Below the pieces are notes generated by a model, which made no database searches, had not been told where the DNA came from, and was given only the letters and a program-made list of their open reading frames with translations. From assembly GCF_000948285.1 (NCBI RefSeq), contig NZ_JYBP01000003.1:62001-126000 (forward strand): a DNA stretch of 64,000 bases. Reading direction: 5' to 3'. The stretch comes from Geobacillus kaustophilus. GTDB taxonomy: Bacteria > Bacillota > Bacilli > Bacillales > Anoxybacillaceae. Position numbers and translations under genes: made by a program. This document shows, piece after piece, positions 55,378 to 64,000 of the stretch (position 1 is the first letter of the stretch; every line of letters begins with the position of its first letter).

Positions 55378-55560
55378 TCAACTGGCTTTAGTGTGACCAG
55401 CGAATAAGCTAACAATATGGCCGTTGAGTACTGCTTCAAACCCGGCGGCGGAAGGGACTGGAATGTTTGTGATCCGGCATTGATCAACCTGAACCGAAAA
55501 CACTGTCTCGATTCCTTTGCGTTTTTTCTTGAATCCACTATTCCCTATATCTTGATTAGC
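55378..55560 (-). pseudogene. Transposase C-terminal relic (IS982-like)
   Basis: Read on the minus strand the frame gives KKKRKGIETVFSVQVDQC then AAGFEAVLNGHIVSLFAGH, ending at TGA. RKxIETVFS..Q..Q is a common C-terminal transposase motif of IS982-like enzymes. Nothing upstream of it remains. Family assignment is by eye and uncertain. Confidence 0.45.
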
Positions 55561-55622
55561 GTTTTCATTCTATAGAAGATCCGCCCAGTTAAGGGTTATT
55601 CTGATGCTTCTTTAAGTTTATC

Positions 55623-55762
55623 CTAGGAAGCCCGTGAAAAACAATGGATTCGCCGGATTTGTGAGAAATCGCAAGGAAATGAAGTTATGGCGCCGCAAGG
55701 TTTTTCGATTTGAAAAACAGTGTTGGAGAGCAGTATTTCCCCTTCAATCACCATCCTTCTAG
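55623..55762 (-). repeat. MITE-like dispersed repeat, copy 3
   Basis: About 140 bases with ends CTAGGAAGCCCGTG and CACCATCCTTCTAG. Its reverse complement aligns along its whole length with copy 1 at 14752-14890, clearly more similar to it than copy 2 is. Confidence 0.75.
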
Positions 55763-56025
55763 TACAACGAGTTATTGCATCTTAGTATTTGAAAGGTCAA
55801 GTTCAACTTTTGATGATATATAAGTTGCAATAAAAATTTCCGATTTTTCGTTTCTGTTTTGACCCCATACAATTCGACTATGCTATAACATTGCGAGTGA
55901 TCGGCTGGATGTAAAACAAAATTTCAATTTATATAGATGAGAATAATTTTATTTTTTTGATTGTTGTAATTATACATTTTTTTGTTAAAATGATAATAAA
56001 TACAAATGGAAGGAGGTGTTATTCC

Positions 56026-56142
56026 ATGAATAAAAAGCATGTCGAAAATATTAAACGTTATGTTGAGCATTATTTAAAAAGTAATGCACAAATGTCTCTT
56101 GTAGTACAACCACTTAGAATGCAAATTCATTTGACAAAGTAG
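56026..56142 (+). CDS. 38-residue peptide gene, candidate RiPP precursor or signal peptide
   Basis: A 38-codon frame starts at ATG 56026 with a strong AAGGAGG nine bases upstream. It begins MNKKHVENIKRYVEHYLKS, likely an amphipathic leader helix, then a polar/hydrophobic C-terminal part VVQPLRMQIHLTK. No signal peptide is seen. A 12-bp hairpin follows at 56166-56199. It lies 584 bases before the HExxH-protein gene in the same AT-rich island. I do not recognise the sequence; a modified peptide is a hypothesis. Confidence 0.5.
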   Translation: MNKKHVENIKRYVEHYLKSNAQMSLVVQPLRMQIHLTK

Positions 56143-56165
56143 TTTGTTCAATTTATGAAAAAAAT

Positions 56166-56199
56166 GGGGCTAGTTGATCGCTAAAACTCAACTAGCTCC
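56166..56199 (+). terminator. Hairpin after the small peptide gene
   Basis: GGGGCTAGTTGA (56166-56177) pairs with TCAACTAGCTCC (56188-56199) across a 10-base loop. No T-run follows, so it may be an attenuator or a message-stabilising end. Confidence 0.55.
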
Positions 56200-56725
56200 A
56201 GGAACATCGCGAAAAGTCCAACCTCGACGGTTACGACCCATGGGGAGGGGAGCGCTCCTTCACCCGTGGGGACATCACCCAAGAGCCTAAAATGGCCTCA
56301 AAACTGTCGAACTCGGGTGAAAGATGTACTTGACTTTTAGAAACAAACATGATGTTAACCCTCCCGGTTGAACAAAATAACAAAAAATGGAAATTAATCT
56401 TTTTGACGTTTCTATCATGAAAAACGTTTTTTGTCAAGTGTATTTTGTGGTGAGCTTTTTGCGATGTTGATTTTATGCGGCTTTTTCTCCCACTAAAAAA
56501 GCATGTTAATCCGTATAATCCTTAGTGTGACAAGGGATTGAAGGTTTGGGGTGAATGTTTGTTTTGACACAAAAATCCGCCGACTTCTCCTTTGATTTTA
56601 TCAAGTCCTGCTGGGGTAAAAAGTTTTTCCTCCTCTCTCCCATCCCTTGTGTACCAATGATTTTACGTCATCGAAAATAGCTCGTGGTGAAGAGCCATAA
56701 ATATACCGTAAATAGGGGGATTAGT
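56200..56725. other. Long leader between peptide gene and HExxH gene
   Basis: No gene is seen in 526 bases. ACAAGGGAT (56530-56538) and its inverse ATCCCTTGT (56642-56650) bracket a ~120-base segment that might be another small mobile element. Confidence 0.4.
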
Positions 56726-57607
56726 ATGTCAAGTATAGTTCAGACAGAATCAAAAATCTTTTTACCATTTCTGCATAAATCACACATTATCGAGAATATC
56801 GAGATTCTAAAAAATTATGTCGAGCAGGAAAGTGGAAAGAAATTCCCATTAGGTGTCACGTTAAAAGAGAAATATTTTGAAGCCATAAATTATATTCAAG
56901 ATGTTCCTGTTCCATACTCAAACGAAAAAATACATGTTACATATTTTGATAAAACATTGCAGAATAAATTACTTAGTTTGGGTATGATTGGCAAAGAGGA
57001 TTTGGAAAACGATAAACACATTTATTCTCAACAAGAGCAAGAAGTAATTACTGATAGAATTGAAAAAGCATTAAAATTGATCAAAGTATTGCATAATGAT
57101 TTGTATGATTTAATTAATACACTTATTGGTACCTTTTTGATTTTAAAAAAAGATTTGTTTGGTGGAGGATCAGTCTCCAATGTTATGGGATTAGTATGGT
57201 TAAACCCTCAATCTGATTGGTCAATCATTGAATATGCAGAGGCCATTTATCATGAGTTTATCCACCAAAGTATCTTCTTGGATGATATGATTAACTGTAT
57301 GTTTCCTAATGCTAATGAATGTGCAAAAGAAGAAGCTCTAGTTACATCAACCATCTTGAAAATCAAAAGGCCTTTAGACAGAGCATATCATGCTGCTGGA
57401 GTTTCTATAGGAATTATGCATCTTTATCACTTGTTTAATGATCCTAAAAATTCTGAGAAGTATATGGATGATTTGCGGAAAACAGTTGAAGAAATAGAGG
57501 CAAGAACACAATTCTTGGGGGAACAGGGAGTAAAAACTTTAGAAATAATGCGCAAGTTCATTAATCATCCATCTTTTGATGACATTACGTATTCCTTACA
57601 GAACTAA
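56726..57607 (+). CDS. HExxH-motif protein, putative peptide-modification enzyme
   Basis: The 293-residue protein starts at ATG 56726 behind TAGGGGG. Residues 176-180 are HEFIH, inside YAEAIYHEFIHQSIFLDD, preceded by GLVWLNPQSDWSIIE and followed by a helix with GIMHLYHLFND that may add a metal ligand. This arrangement resembles the putative HExxH peptide-modification (2-oxoglutarate-dependent beta-hydroxylase) family linked to RiPP clusters. No signal peptide or membrane segment fits a secreted protease. AT-rich codon use marks it as acquired. A plain metalloprotease remains possible. Confidence 0.6.
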   Translation: MSSIVQTESKIFLPFLHKSHIIENIEILKNYVEQESGKKFPLGVTLKEKYFEAINYIQDVPVPYSNEKIHVTYFDKTLQNKLLSLGMIGKEDLENDKHIYSQQEQEVITDRIEKALKLIKVLHNDLYDLINTLIGTFLILKKDLFGGGSVSNVMGLVWLNPQSDWSIIEYAEAIYHEFIHQSIFLDDMINCMFPNANECAKEEALVTSTILKIKRPLDRAYHAAGVSIGIMHLYHLFNDPKNSEKYMDDLRKTVEEIEARTQFLGEQGVKTLEIMRKFINHPSFDDITYSLQN

Positions 57608-57754
57608 TGGCCATTGCGACAAATGAAAACACAGAAGCCCATTGCGTTTGATCGAGTCCGGTTGTTTTGAGGTTGTTTGAGGCGAATGAAACGGATCGAC
57701 GTACAGAAATGCTTAAGGATTTAGTGTCGGAGTCCAAAGCAAAGGAAAGAACAG
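57608..57754. other. Unassigned sequence between the HExxH gene and the pckA terminator
   Basis: No start or ribosome binding site is seen. On the minus strand, 57610-57700 can be read as FASNNLKTTGLDQTQWASVF, a protein-like fragment that I cannot place; it may be a relic gene end. Confidence 0.3.
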
Positions 57755-57793
57755 AAAAAACGGCCGGACAGGGAACGGTTCCCTGTCCGGCCG
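57755..57793 (-). terminator. Terminator of pckA
   Basis: CGGCCGGACAGGGAAC (57761-57776) pairs with GTTCCCTGTCCGGCCG (57778-57793), a perfect 16-bp stem followed by six T residues on the minus strand. Confidence 0.9.
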
Positions 57794-57801
57794 GGTTCTT
57801 G

Positions 57802-59388
57802 TTAAACGAGCGGTCCGCCGAGTTTTTCAATGGACGGATCGATGTGGGCGAATTTTTGGAAGTTGGCGCGGAATTTTTGCGCCAGTTCTTTCGCTTTTTG
57901 TTCGTACGCCTGTTTGTCCGCCCATGTGTTTTGCGGTTTAAGGACGTCATCGGGCACGCCCGGGACGTGCGCCGGGATGGCGAGGCCGAAAATCGGGTCT
58001 TGCACCGTTTCGACGTTGTCCAGCTCCCCTTCGACGGCGGCTTGCACCATCGCCCGGGTGTAGGCGAGCTTCATGCGGCTGCCGACGCCGTACGGCCCCC
58101 CTGTCCAGCCGGTGTTGACCAAAAAGACGCGGACGTTGTGTTCGGCGATTTTTTGCCCGAGCATTTCCGCGTATTCGACGGCCGGGCGCGGCAAAAACGG
58201 CGCGCCAAAGCATGTCGAGAACGTCGCTTCCGGTTCGGTGACGCCGCGTTCGGTGCCGGCGAGCTTGCTTGTGTAGCCGCTCAAGAAATGGTACATCGCC
58301 TGTTCACGCGTCAGCTTGCTGATGGGCGGCAGGACGCCGAACGCATCGGCCGTCAAAAACACGATCGTGGACGGATGGCCGGCGACGCTCGGGTCGATGA
58401 TGTTTTGGATCGCTTGAAGCGGGTAGGCGGCGCGCGTGTTTTCCGTCAGCGTGCCGTCGTCGTAATTCGGCACGCGCGTCGCGTCATCGAGGATGACGTT
58501 TTCGAGCACCGCGCCGAAGCCGATGGCGTCAAAAATTTGCGGCTCTTTTTCACGCGATAGATGGATGCATTTTGCATAGCAGCCGCCTTCGATGTTGAAA
58601 ATGCCTCGGCTCGACCAGCCGTGTTCGTCATCGCCGATCAAGCGGCGGTTCGGGTCGGTCGAGAGCGTCGTTTTTCCCGTTCCCGACAAGCCGAAAAAGA
58701 GGGCGACGTCGCCTTCCTGGCCGACGTTGGCCGAGCAGTGCATCGGCAGGATGCCTTGTTCCGGCAGCAAATAGTTCATCACCGAGAAAATCGATTTTTT
58801 CATTTCGCCGGCATATTCGGTGCCGCCGATCAACACGGTGCGCCGTTCAAACGAGATGATGATGAACGCTTCCGAGCGCGTGCCGTCCACATTCGGGTCG
58901 GCTTTAAAGTTCGGCGCGCAAATGACCGTAAATTGCGGCTCATGCGCGGCGAGCTCCTCGGCGCTCGGGCGGATGAACAGCTGATGGACGAACAAGTTGT
59001 GCCAAGCGAATTCGTTGACGACTTGAATCGGCAGCCGATATTTCGGATCGGCGCCGGCAAAGCCTTTAAACACGAACAGCTCATCTTTCTTCATTAAATA
59101 ATCGAGCACTTTGTCGTACAGTTTGTCAAACGTTTCTGGAGACATCGGCTGGTTGACGGCTCCCCAGTCGATCGTTTGCTTCGTTGACGGTTCTTCGACG
59201 ATGTATTTGTCTTTCGGCGACCGTCCGGTGTACTTGCCGGTTGTCACCGCGACGGCCCCGGTGTGGGTCAGCCGTCCTTCATTCCGCTGCAACACTTTCT
59301 CGACGAGCTCGGCGACGGACAGTTGATGGCGAACGTACGGTTTTTGCAGCAATACATCAAGCTTATTTGTCATGTTTGCGATCCCCAT
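57802..59388 (-). CDS. pckA: Phosphoenolpyruvate carboxykinase (ATP)
   Basis: The 528-residue gluconeogenic enzyme converts oxaloacetate to PEP. The P-loop is [11 protein letters not shown] (about residue 246), followed by [12 protein letters not shown], the PEPCK kinase-2 motif with metal ligand, and earlier [16 protein letters not shown] (about residue 48). [19 protein letters not shown] lies in between. ATG 59388 is used; the frame also opens at GTG 59394. In B. subtilis pckA is divergent from metK exactly as here. Confidence 0.95.
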   Translation of the reverse strand: MGIANMTNKLDVLLQKPYVRHQLSVAELVEKVLQRNEGRLTHTGAVAVTTGKYTGRSPKDKYIVEEPSTKQTIDWGAVNQPMSPETFDKLYDKVLDYLMKKDELFVFKGFAGADPKYRLPIQVVNEFAWHNLFVHQLFIRPSAEELAAHEPQFTVICAPNFKADPNVDGTRSEAFIIISFERRTVLIGGTEYAGEMKKSIFSVMNYLLPEQGILPMHCSANVGQEGDVALFFGLSGTGKTTLSTDPNRRLIGDDEHGWSSRGIFNIEGGCYAKCIHLSREKEPQIFDAIGFGAVLENVILDDATRVPNYDDGTLTENTRAAYPLQAIQNIIDPSVAGHPSTIVFLTADAFGVLPPISKLTREQAMYHFLSGYTSKLAGTERGVTEPEATFSTCFGAPFLPRPAVEYAEMLGQKIAEHNVRVFLVNTGWTGGPYGVGSRMKLAYTRAMVQAAVEGELDNVETVQDPIFGLAIPAHVPGVPDDVLKPQNTWADKQAYEQKAKELAQKFRANFQKFAHIDPSIEKLGGPLV

Positions 59389-59527
59389 GTTCACAACCTG
59401 CCTTCTTTATTGTAATCACTCTTGGAAATAGTATAACACATTTTTATTAATAGTCCATACTATTTATGTAGGTTTTCGTGATTTATTTTTTCCTATTTTT
59501 TTGTAAAAAAAATTCCCCCCTATGCAG

Positions 59528-59557
59528 TTGACTTTACTTGCTTCCTTGCGATAAGAT
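59528..59557 (+). promoter_or_regulatory. metK: Promoter of the metK leader
   Basis: TTGACT (59528-59533) and a -10-like TAAGAT or ATAAGA about 17 bases on (59551-59557) form a sigma-A-like promoter just before the riboswitch. Confidence 0.65.
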
Positions 59558-59572
59558 AAGTCATTGAACGGA

Positions 59573-59690
59573 TACTCTTATCCCGAGCCGGTGGAGGGAC
59601 AGGCCCGATGAAACCCAGCAACCGTCACAACTGTACATGTGTGAAATGGTGCTAACCTGTGGCAAGGCGCAGTCCTTGAACGATAAGAGT
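59573..59690 (+). ncRNA. SAM-I riboswitch (S-box leader) of metK
   Basis: P1 is CTCTTATC (59575-59582) with GATAAGAG (59682-59689). Inside is the conserved S-box core: GAGCCGGTGGAGGGAC, GGCCCGATGAAACCCAGCAAC, and a P3/P4 region ending in GTGCTAACCTGTGGCAAGG. With high SAM the aptamer should form and let the terminator at 59716 fold, switching metK off. Confidence 0.95.
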
Positions 59691-59715
59691 GAAAGGAAGC
59701 AATACGATTGCCGTG

Positions 59716-59748
59716 ACCTTTCCTCAGCCGTTACAGGAAAGGTTTTTT
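59716..59748 (+). terminator. Riboswitch-controlled terminator
   Basis: ACCTTTCCT (59716-59724) pairs with AGGAAAGGT (59735-59743), followed by a T-run to 59748. Confidence 0.9.
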
Positions 59749-59812
59749 ATATTGCGAAAAGGGAAATGAGTTCCGTGTCGCCACATTATGCCAGGAGGAG
59801 GAAACAAACCGA

Positions 59813-61027
59813 ATGTCAGCTAAACGCCGCTTGTTTACTTCAGAATCTGTGACGGAAGGACATCCGGATAAAATTTGCGACCAAATTTCCGATGCGATTT
59901 TGGACGCCATTTTGGAAAAAGACCCGAACGCCCGCGTCGCTTGCGAAACGAGCGTGACGACCGGGCTGGTGCTTGTGAGCGGGGAAATCACGACGTCAAC
60001 GTACGTGGACATTCCGCGCATCGTCCGCGATACGGTTCGGGAGATCGGCTACACGCGCGCCAAATACGGATTTGACGCCGATACGTGCGCGGTGTTGACG
60101 TCGATTGACGAACAGTCGCCGGACATTGCGATGGGGGTTGACCGGGCGCTCGAGGCGCGCGAAGGTCAGATGACTGACGAGGAAATTGAAGCGATCGGCG
60201 CCGGCGACCAAGGGCTCATGTTTGGGTTCGCCTGCAATGAGACGGAGGAATTGATGCCGCTGCCGATCTCGCTTGCGCACCGCTTGGCGCGCCGATTGGC
60301 GGAAGTGCGCAAAACGGACGTCCTGCCGTACTTGCGCCCGGACGGCAAAACGCAAGTGACGATCGAATACGATGAAAACGGCAAACCGGTGCGCGTCGAT
60401 ACGATCGTCGTTTCCGCGCAGCATCATCCGGAAATTACGCAGGACCAAATCCAACGCGACATTAAGGAACATGTCATCAAGCCGGTCGTGCCGGCGGAGC
60501 TGCTGGATGGGAATACGAACTATTTCATCAACCCGACAGGACGATTTGTCATCGGCGGTCCGCAAGGGGATGCCGGGTTGACGGGGCGGAAAATCATCGT
60601 CGATACGTACGGCGGCTACGCCCGTCACGGGGGCGGCGCGTTCTCGGGCAAAGATCCGACGAAAGTCGACCGTTCGGCGGCGTATGCGGCCCGCTATGTC
60701 GCGAAAAACATCGTCGCCGCAGGGCTTGCCGACAAATGCGAAGTGCAGCTCGCCTACGCCATCGGGGTCGCCCGTCCGGTTTCCATTTCGATCGATACGT
60801 TCGGCACTGGAAAAGTGTCGGAAGATGTGTTAATTGAAGTCGTGCGCAACAACTTCGACCTGCGCCCGGCGGGCATCATCAAAATGCTCGACCTTCGCCG
60901 CCCGATTTACAAACAGACGGCCGCTTACGGCCATTTTGGGCGCACGGACGTCGACCTGCCGTGGGAGCGCACCGACAAAGCCGCTTTGTTGAAAGAACAA
61001 GCGCTGGCGTTGGCGAACAACCGATAA
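59813..61027 (+). CDS. metK: S-adenosylmethionine synthetase
   Basis: The 404-residue enzyme makes SAM from methionine and ATP. Signatures are [20 protein letters not shown] near residue 10 and [12 protein letters not shown] near residue 120, plus [19 protein letters not shown] near 265. CAGGAGGAGGAAAC precedes the ATG. Expression is governed by the SAM-I riboswitch immediately upstream. It is divergent from pckA and followed by its own terminator. Confidence 0.97.
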   Translation: MSAKRRLFTSESVTEGHPDKICDQISDAILDAILEKDPNARVACETSVTTGLVLVSGEITTSTYVDIPRIVRDTVREIGYTRAKYGFDADTCAVLTSIDEQSPDIAMGVDRALEAREGQMTDEEIEAIGAGDQGLMFGFACNETEELMPLPISLAHRLARRLAEVRKTDVLPYLRPDGKTQVTIEYDENGKPVRVDTIVVSAQHHPEITQDQIQRDIKEHVIKPVVPAELLDGNTNYFINPTGRFVIGGPQGDAGLTGRKIIVDTYGGYARHGGGAFSGKDPTKVDRSAAYAARYVAKNIVAAGLADKCEVQLAYAIGVARPVSISIDTFGTGKVSEDVLIEVVRNNFDLRPAGIIKMLDLRRPIYKQTAAYGHFGRTDVDLPWERTDKAALLKEQALALANNR

Positions 61028-61032
61028 ACGCA

Positions 61033-61071
61033 AAACGGAGGGGGCTAGAGAGGCCGCCCTCCGTTTTTTTT
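61033..61071 (+). terminator. Terminator of metK
   Basis: AACGGAGGG (61034-61042) pairs with CCCTCCGTT (61057-61065), followed by eight T residues in all. Confidence 0.9.
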
Positions 61072-61196
61072 AGAATGATCGACCTAAGCGGCGGGTCAAG
61101 CATGCGAAACATCATGGCGATGTGGGCTGTGACGAGGAAGATGCCAACAAAAGCGGTATAACATTTGTGTTTTTCTAGGGAGATTGAATCGACTCA

Positions 61197-61284
61197 TGCC
61201 AAGACGCGGCGAACGCAAGCCGCCGGCTGCCTCCGCCAGTCGAAAAGTGGGCAAGCGACTTTTCCGTCAAGGATGTGGTAAAAT
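61197..61284. repeat. Dispersed repeat, copy B (partner at 7298-7385)
   Basis: Eighty-eight bases running from CATGCCAAGACGCGGCG to AAGGATGTGGTAAA align with the end of copy A, same orientation. CAGTCGAAAA and CTTTTCCGTCAAGGAT-like blocks are shared. It lies between metK and the carbonic anhydrase-like gene. Confidence 0.55.
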
Positions 61285-61296
61285 CGTTTTTGCTCT

Positions 61297-61830
61297 TCAC
61301 TCCCACTCCGCCGGCCGCTGTTGCTGCAGCGCTTTGTAATACTGCCCTTTCTCGACATATTCGCGGCGGATGCGCTCCATTTCGCGGATGTCGTCTTCCG
61401 TCAGCTCGCGGACGACTTTCGCCGGCCGGCCGAGAGCGAGCACGTTGGGCGGAATTTTTTTGCCCGGCGGCACTAAACTGCCGGCGCCGATAAACGCGCC
61501 TTCCCCGATTTCCGCGCGGTCCAAAATGATCGAGCCCATGCCGATCAGCGCGTTTTGGCGAACGATGGCGCTGTGCAAAATGACTTGATGGCCGACCGTC
61601 ACGCCGTCTTCAATGATAAGCGGATTGTTTGGACTTTGATGCAAAATTGAGTTATCTTGAATATTGACCCGATTGCCAATCACCGTCGGCGCTACGTCGC
61701 CGCGAATGACGGTATTGAACCAAATGCTCGTCTCTTCGCCGATCACGACATCGCCGGTGATCGTCACATAGTCGGCGATAAAGGCGGAGGCGGCAATTTG
61801 CGGCGTTTTGCCTTTGTATGGGTAAATCAT
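61297..61830 (-). CDS. Gamma-carbonic anhydrase-family hexapeptide protein (YtoA-like)
   Basis: The 177-residue protein is a left-handed beta-helix with hexapeptide repeats (IGEETSIWFNTVIRGDVAPTVIG). The three metal-binding His are in place for the gamma-CA family: NSILHQS, TVGHQVILHSAI. It may hydrate CO2 or be a scaffold relative; activity is not proven for the Bacillus YtoA group. ATG 61830 follows AGGAACG; the longer frame upstream is not supported. Confidence 0.88.
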   Translation of the reverse strand: MIYPYKGKTPQIAASAFIADYVTITGDVVIGEETSIWFNTVIRGDVAPTVIGNRVNIQDNSILHQSPNNPLIIEDGVTVGHQVILHSAIVRQNALIGMGSIILDRAEIGEGAFIGAGSLVPPGKKIPPNVLALGRPAKVVRELTEDDIREMERIRREYVEKGQYYKALQQQRPAEWE

Positions 61831-62168
61831 GGGCGTTCGTTCCTTTCTGTTGCAAAATCGATCGTTCACCATGTATTGTACAACGCTGCGTCCAAATCGC
61901 CAACGAAAGCGAGCGCGCCTAATCGGGATTGGTGAAAAACATTTCTTTTCGCCCGATGAGTGGTTGGGATAGGGGAAGAAGATCCGATTTCACAAAGCTT
62001 CTCAACGTGGGAAGAACTGTTGTTGAGCGGCTTTTTCATTCCATCGCCAACCCTTTTATGGTTTGCCCCGACCGCATTGATGGCAATACTGGAAGACGAG
62101 ATCACAGGCTGTTCAGACGCGAAACGATTTTGGTTGCCGATAAGATGGAAATGCTAGGAGACGAGACC
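61831..62168. other. Intergenic region before ytpB
   Basis: The ytpB frame stays open for 80 codons upstream of its likely start, and a second frame (61960-62157) is also open, but neither has a good ribosome binding site or recognisable product. Both promoters must lie here. Confidence 0.4.
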
Positions 62169-63278
62169 ATGGTGTTTGCACCTGAGGTGAGCCGATTGAA
62201 CATTCCGAAAAACCCCATCGCCTTGATGAAAATGGTGTATCGCGACGTGCTTCCGCTTGTCCACCGCGAGCTTGCCTATTGGCGGCGCCAGGCCGAGCGC
62301 ATTCCCGACCCGGAATTGCGGCGCCAAGCGCTCGCGAGCATCGCGTCGAAAACGTTCCATTGCGAAGGCGGCTCCATTTTGGCGCTCTTGGCCGGAGAAA
62401 ACATGGAGGACTGCATCCGCTTTATCGTTGCTTACCAGACGATCAGCGATTATTTGGATAATTTGTGCGACCGCAGCACCTCGCTTGATCCGCTTGACTT
62501 TCGCGCCTTGCATGATTCGATGCCCGACGCTTTGACGATCGGCGCGGAGCCGTCGAACTATTACCGCCATCGCCGCGAACAGGAAGACGGCGGCTATTTG
62601 CCGGCGCTCGTCCGCACGTGCCAAAAGGTGCTCGAGACGGTGCGCCATTATGAGACGATTGCCCCATTTTTGCATGAATTGGCCGGATATTATTGCGACT
62701 TGCAAGTGCATAAACATGTCGAAGCGAGCGAGCGGGTGCCGCGGCTGGAGAAATGGTTCGCGCAATACAAAGACGCCTTGCCGCCGATGGAATGGTATGA
62801 GTTTTCCGCCTGCTCCGGTTCGACGCTCGGCATTTTCTGCCTCGTCGCCTATGCGTTTGGCGAATCGCTGCCGCCGGAGATGGCGAGACAAGTGCGCGAC
62901 GGCTATTTTCCATACATTCAAGGGCTGCACATTTTGCTCGACTATTTGATCGATCAGGAGGAAGACCGGGACGGCGGCGATTTGAACTTTTGCTTTTACT
63001 ATCCGAATGAAACGGTGATGCTTGAGCGGCTTTGCCATTTCATCGAAGAGGCCGACCGTTATGTCGGGGCGCTGCCGCACGGCGAGTTTCACCGCCTCAT
63101 TCACCGAGGGCTTCTTGGGTTGTATTTGTCGGATGCCAAGGTGAAAAAGCAGCGCGGTCTGCGCCGGCTGGCGCGCCGGCTCGTCCGCGCCGGCGGGGCG
63201 GCGTCGCAGTTTTTCTATTGGAACGGAAAAGCATACCGCTTTTGGCAGGAGCGGCAAAAACGGCTGTCCTTTTCATAA
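62169..63278 (+). CDS. ytpB: YtpB-like terpene synthase (tetraprenyl-beta-curcumene synthase, DUF2600)
   Basis: The 369-residue protein matches the YtpB/DUF2600 family, whose B. subtilis member cyclises all-trans-heptaprenyl/tetraprenyl diphosphate to C35 terpenes. Helical segments carry an Asp-rich DYLDNLCDRS (about residue 94) and DYLIDQEEDRDGGDLNF (about 259), plausible metal-diphosphate sites. ATG 62169 behind CTAGGAGACGAGACC gives the expected length (~367). It converges with ytqB, overlapping by six bases. Confidence 0.88.
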   Translation: MVFAPEVSRLNIPKNPIALMKMVYRDVLPLVHRELAYWRRQAERIPDPELRRQALASIASKTFHCEGGSILALLAGENMEDCIRFIVAYQTISDYLDNLCDRSTSLDPLDFRALHDSMPDALTIGAEPSNYYRHRREQEDGGYLPALVRTCQKVLETVRHYETIAPFLHELAGYYCDLQVHKHVEASERVPRLEKWFAQYKDALPPMEWYEFSACSGSTLGIFCLVAYAFGESLPPEMARQVRDGYFPYIQGLHILLDYLIDQEEDRDGGDLNFCFYYPNETVMLERLCHFIEEADRYVGALPHGEFHRLIHRGLLGLYLSDAKVKKQRGLRRLARRLVRAGGAASQFFYWNGKAYRFWQERQKRLSFS

Positions 63279-63911
63279 GGGCGGCCGTTTGCTTGTATCG
63301 GCAAAAGGGGCGGGATCCGAGATTTGGGCGCCCTTATCCGCCCGGGTTTCGAGCGCGAGCAAAAACGGTGGGTCGTTTTGCCGATTGATGAATTCGTATT
63401 TCAAGGCGTGGACGCGCCGCTGATCAAGGGAGCGGACGTAATCCAGGAGCGCGTCGCGTTCGCGCTTTCCTTCGGGATGGTCGTGGTAGACGACAAGGAC
63501 GATGACGCCGCCCGGCTTCATGATGGAAAGCAGTTGATCAATCGCGGCGATCGTCGATTCCGGCTTGGTGACGATTTGCTTATTGCCGCCCGGCAAATAG
63601 CCGAGGTTGAACACCGCGCCGGCGATGCGCCTGTGTACATCTGCGGGAAGCGCCTCAAGCATTTCGCTATGGCTTCGCTCGAACAACGTCGCCCGCCCGC
63701 ATAGCCCATGTTCCGCGAGGCGGGCGGAAGCGGCGGTGATGGCCTCAGGCTGAATGTCAAAGCCGAACACATGGCCGAAATCCCCGACGCGTTCGGCCAA
63801 ATACACGGTGTCGTGTCCGTTGCCGACGGTCGCGTCGACGGCGATGTCGCCTTCGTTGACCGCTTGATCAAGCAAAAAGCGGGCAAACGGCAAAATGTTC
63901 ATCAAAGCCAT
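63273..63911 (-). CDS. ytqB: YtqB-like SAM-dependent methyltransferase
   Basis: The 212-residue enzyme has a Rossmann methyltransferase core: AVDATVGNGHDTVYLAE is the SAM motif I region, FGFDIQPEAI is motif II, and VFNLGYLPGGNK is the conserved NLGYLPGG block of the YtqB (rRNA methylase-like) family. AAGGAGGGGCC precedes the ATG. The last 25 or so residues are longer than usual for the family. It overlaps the ytpB stop convergently. Confidence 0.85.
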   Translation of the reverse strand: MALMNILPFARFLLDQAVNEGDIAVDATVGNGHDTVYLAERVGDFGHVFGFDIQPEAITAASARLAEHGLCGRATLFERSHSEMLEALPADVHRRIAGAVFNLGYLPGGNKQIVTKPESTIAAIDQLLSIMKPGGVIVLVVYHDHPEGKRERDALLDYVRSLDQRRVHALKYEFINRQNDPPFLLALETRADKGAQISDPAPFADTSKRPPL

Positions 63912-64000
63912 CGGTTGGCCCCTCCTTGCGATCGTTTCATCGTTTACGTTGGCGGGGATGGCGCTGCGGCCAAAGATGTGGGATGCCGTCGCTTTTTCCC

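Larger units (their letters stand above)
55169..56025. other. Island intergenic region with transposon debris
   Basis: These 857 bases hold a transposase C-terminal relic on the minus strand and MITE copy 3, then an AT-rich promoter region with GTTAAAATGATAAT (55983-55996) ahead of the small peptide gene. Confidence 0.6.

Noticed and set aside
57667-58560. 297-codon plus-strand frame overlapping pckA
   Set aside because: It is antisense to pckA and starts across the pckA terminator palindrome.
62154-63257. 367-codon minus-strand frame over ytpB
   Set aside because: It is antisense to ytpB, which has conserved sequence, expected length and a ribosome binding site.

Overview
The window looks like a chromosome segment of a thermophilic Bacillaceae, most likely Geobacillus or a close relative. 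This is inferred from three things: gene content and order matching the Bacillus subtilis yt* region (luxS, dps, ytkC, ytkD, ytlDCA, ytmA, pckA, metK, ytpB, ytqB), a moderately GC-rich backbone with frequent GTG/TTG starts, and a glgBCDAP operon plus a cydAB pair of the Geobacillus type. No database search was run; names rest on recognised motifs and synteny.

Region 1 (1-9.98 kb) is a decayed accessory zone. It starts with an AT-rich prophage relic: the terminase tail, a portal gene split at codon 3 by a complete ISL3-family element (25-bp inverted repeats, 8-bp target duplication), and two small head/connector-like genes. The relic ends at a 3' fragment of tRNA-Leu(CAA), a phage attachment remnant, followed by a frameshifted integrase tail, an IS200/IS605 right end and a broken copy of a coiled-coil gene. 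A DUF3221 lipoprotein, an FAD oxidoreductase and the longer coiled-coil gene with 81-bp tandem repeats follow.

Region 2 (10-16.9 kb) carries a Fur-box-controlled siderophore importer: binding protein, two permeases, no ATPase, and a secreted five-domain Ig-like protein. A LysE-type exporter and a CDF metal exporter follow on the other strand. Region 3 (17-25 kb) is the glycogen operon glgB-C-D-A-P. Region 4 (25.2-34.7 kb) holds an AIM24 protein, a YteA-type zinc-finger protein, menA, and divergently menF-D-H-B and menE for menaquinone.

Region 5 (34.7-43 kb) has small conserved genes, then a run with three Fur-like sites: DUF2325, an unknown protein, a 692-residue lipoprotein, and a lipoprotein joining a YncE-like beta-propeller to a MauG/peroxidase-type di-heme cytochrome c. 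CydAB quinol oxidase follows. Region 6 (43-46 kb) is a zinc-starvation group: ZnuA-like binding protein and a COG0523 GTPase with near-perfect Zur boxes, then yidD with a weaker one. Region 7 (45.9-53 kb) is the luxS-dps-ytk-ytl-ytm segment, with a SsuABC/ThiXYZ-like importer and a Nudix enzyme.

Region 8 (53-57.7 kb) is an AT-rich island: a truncated Rpn-type nuclease, an MFS exporter, a transposase relic, a 138-140-bp MITE-like repeat (three copies in the window), a 38-codon gene with a strong ribosome binding site, and a 293-residue protein with an HExxH motif resembling the putative HExxH peptide-modification (beta-hydroxylase) family. This is the best candidate for an undescribed system: a possible peptide, modifying enzyme and exporter. 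Region 9 (57.7-64 kb) returns to core metabolism: pckA, a SAM-I riboswitch with metK, a gamma-carbonic anhydrase-like protein, ytpB and ytqB.
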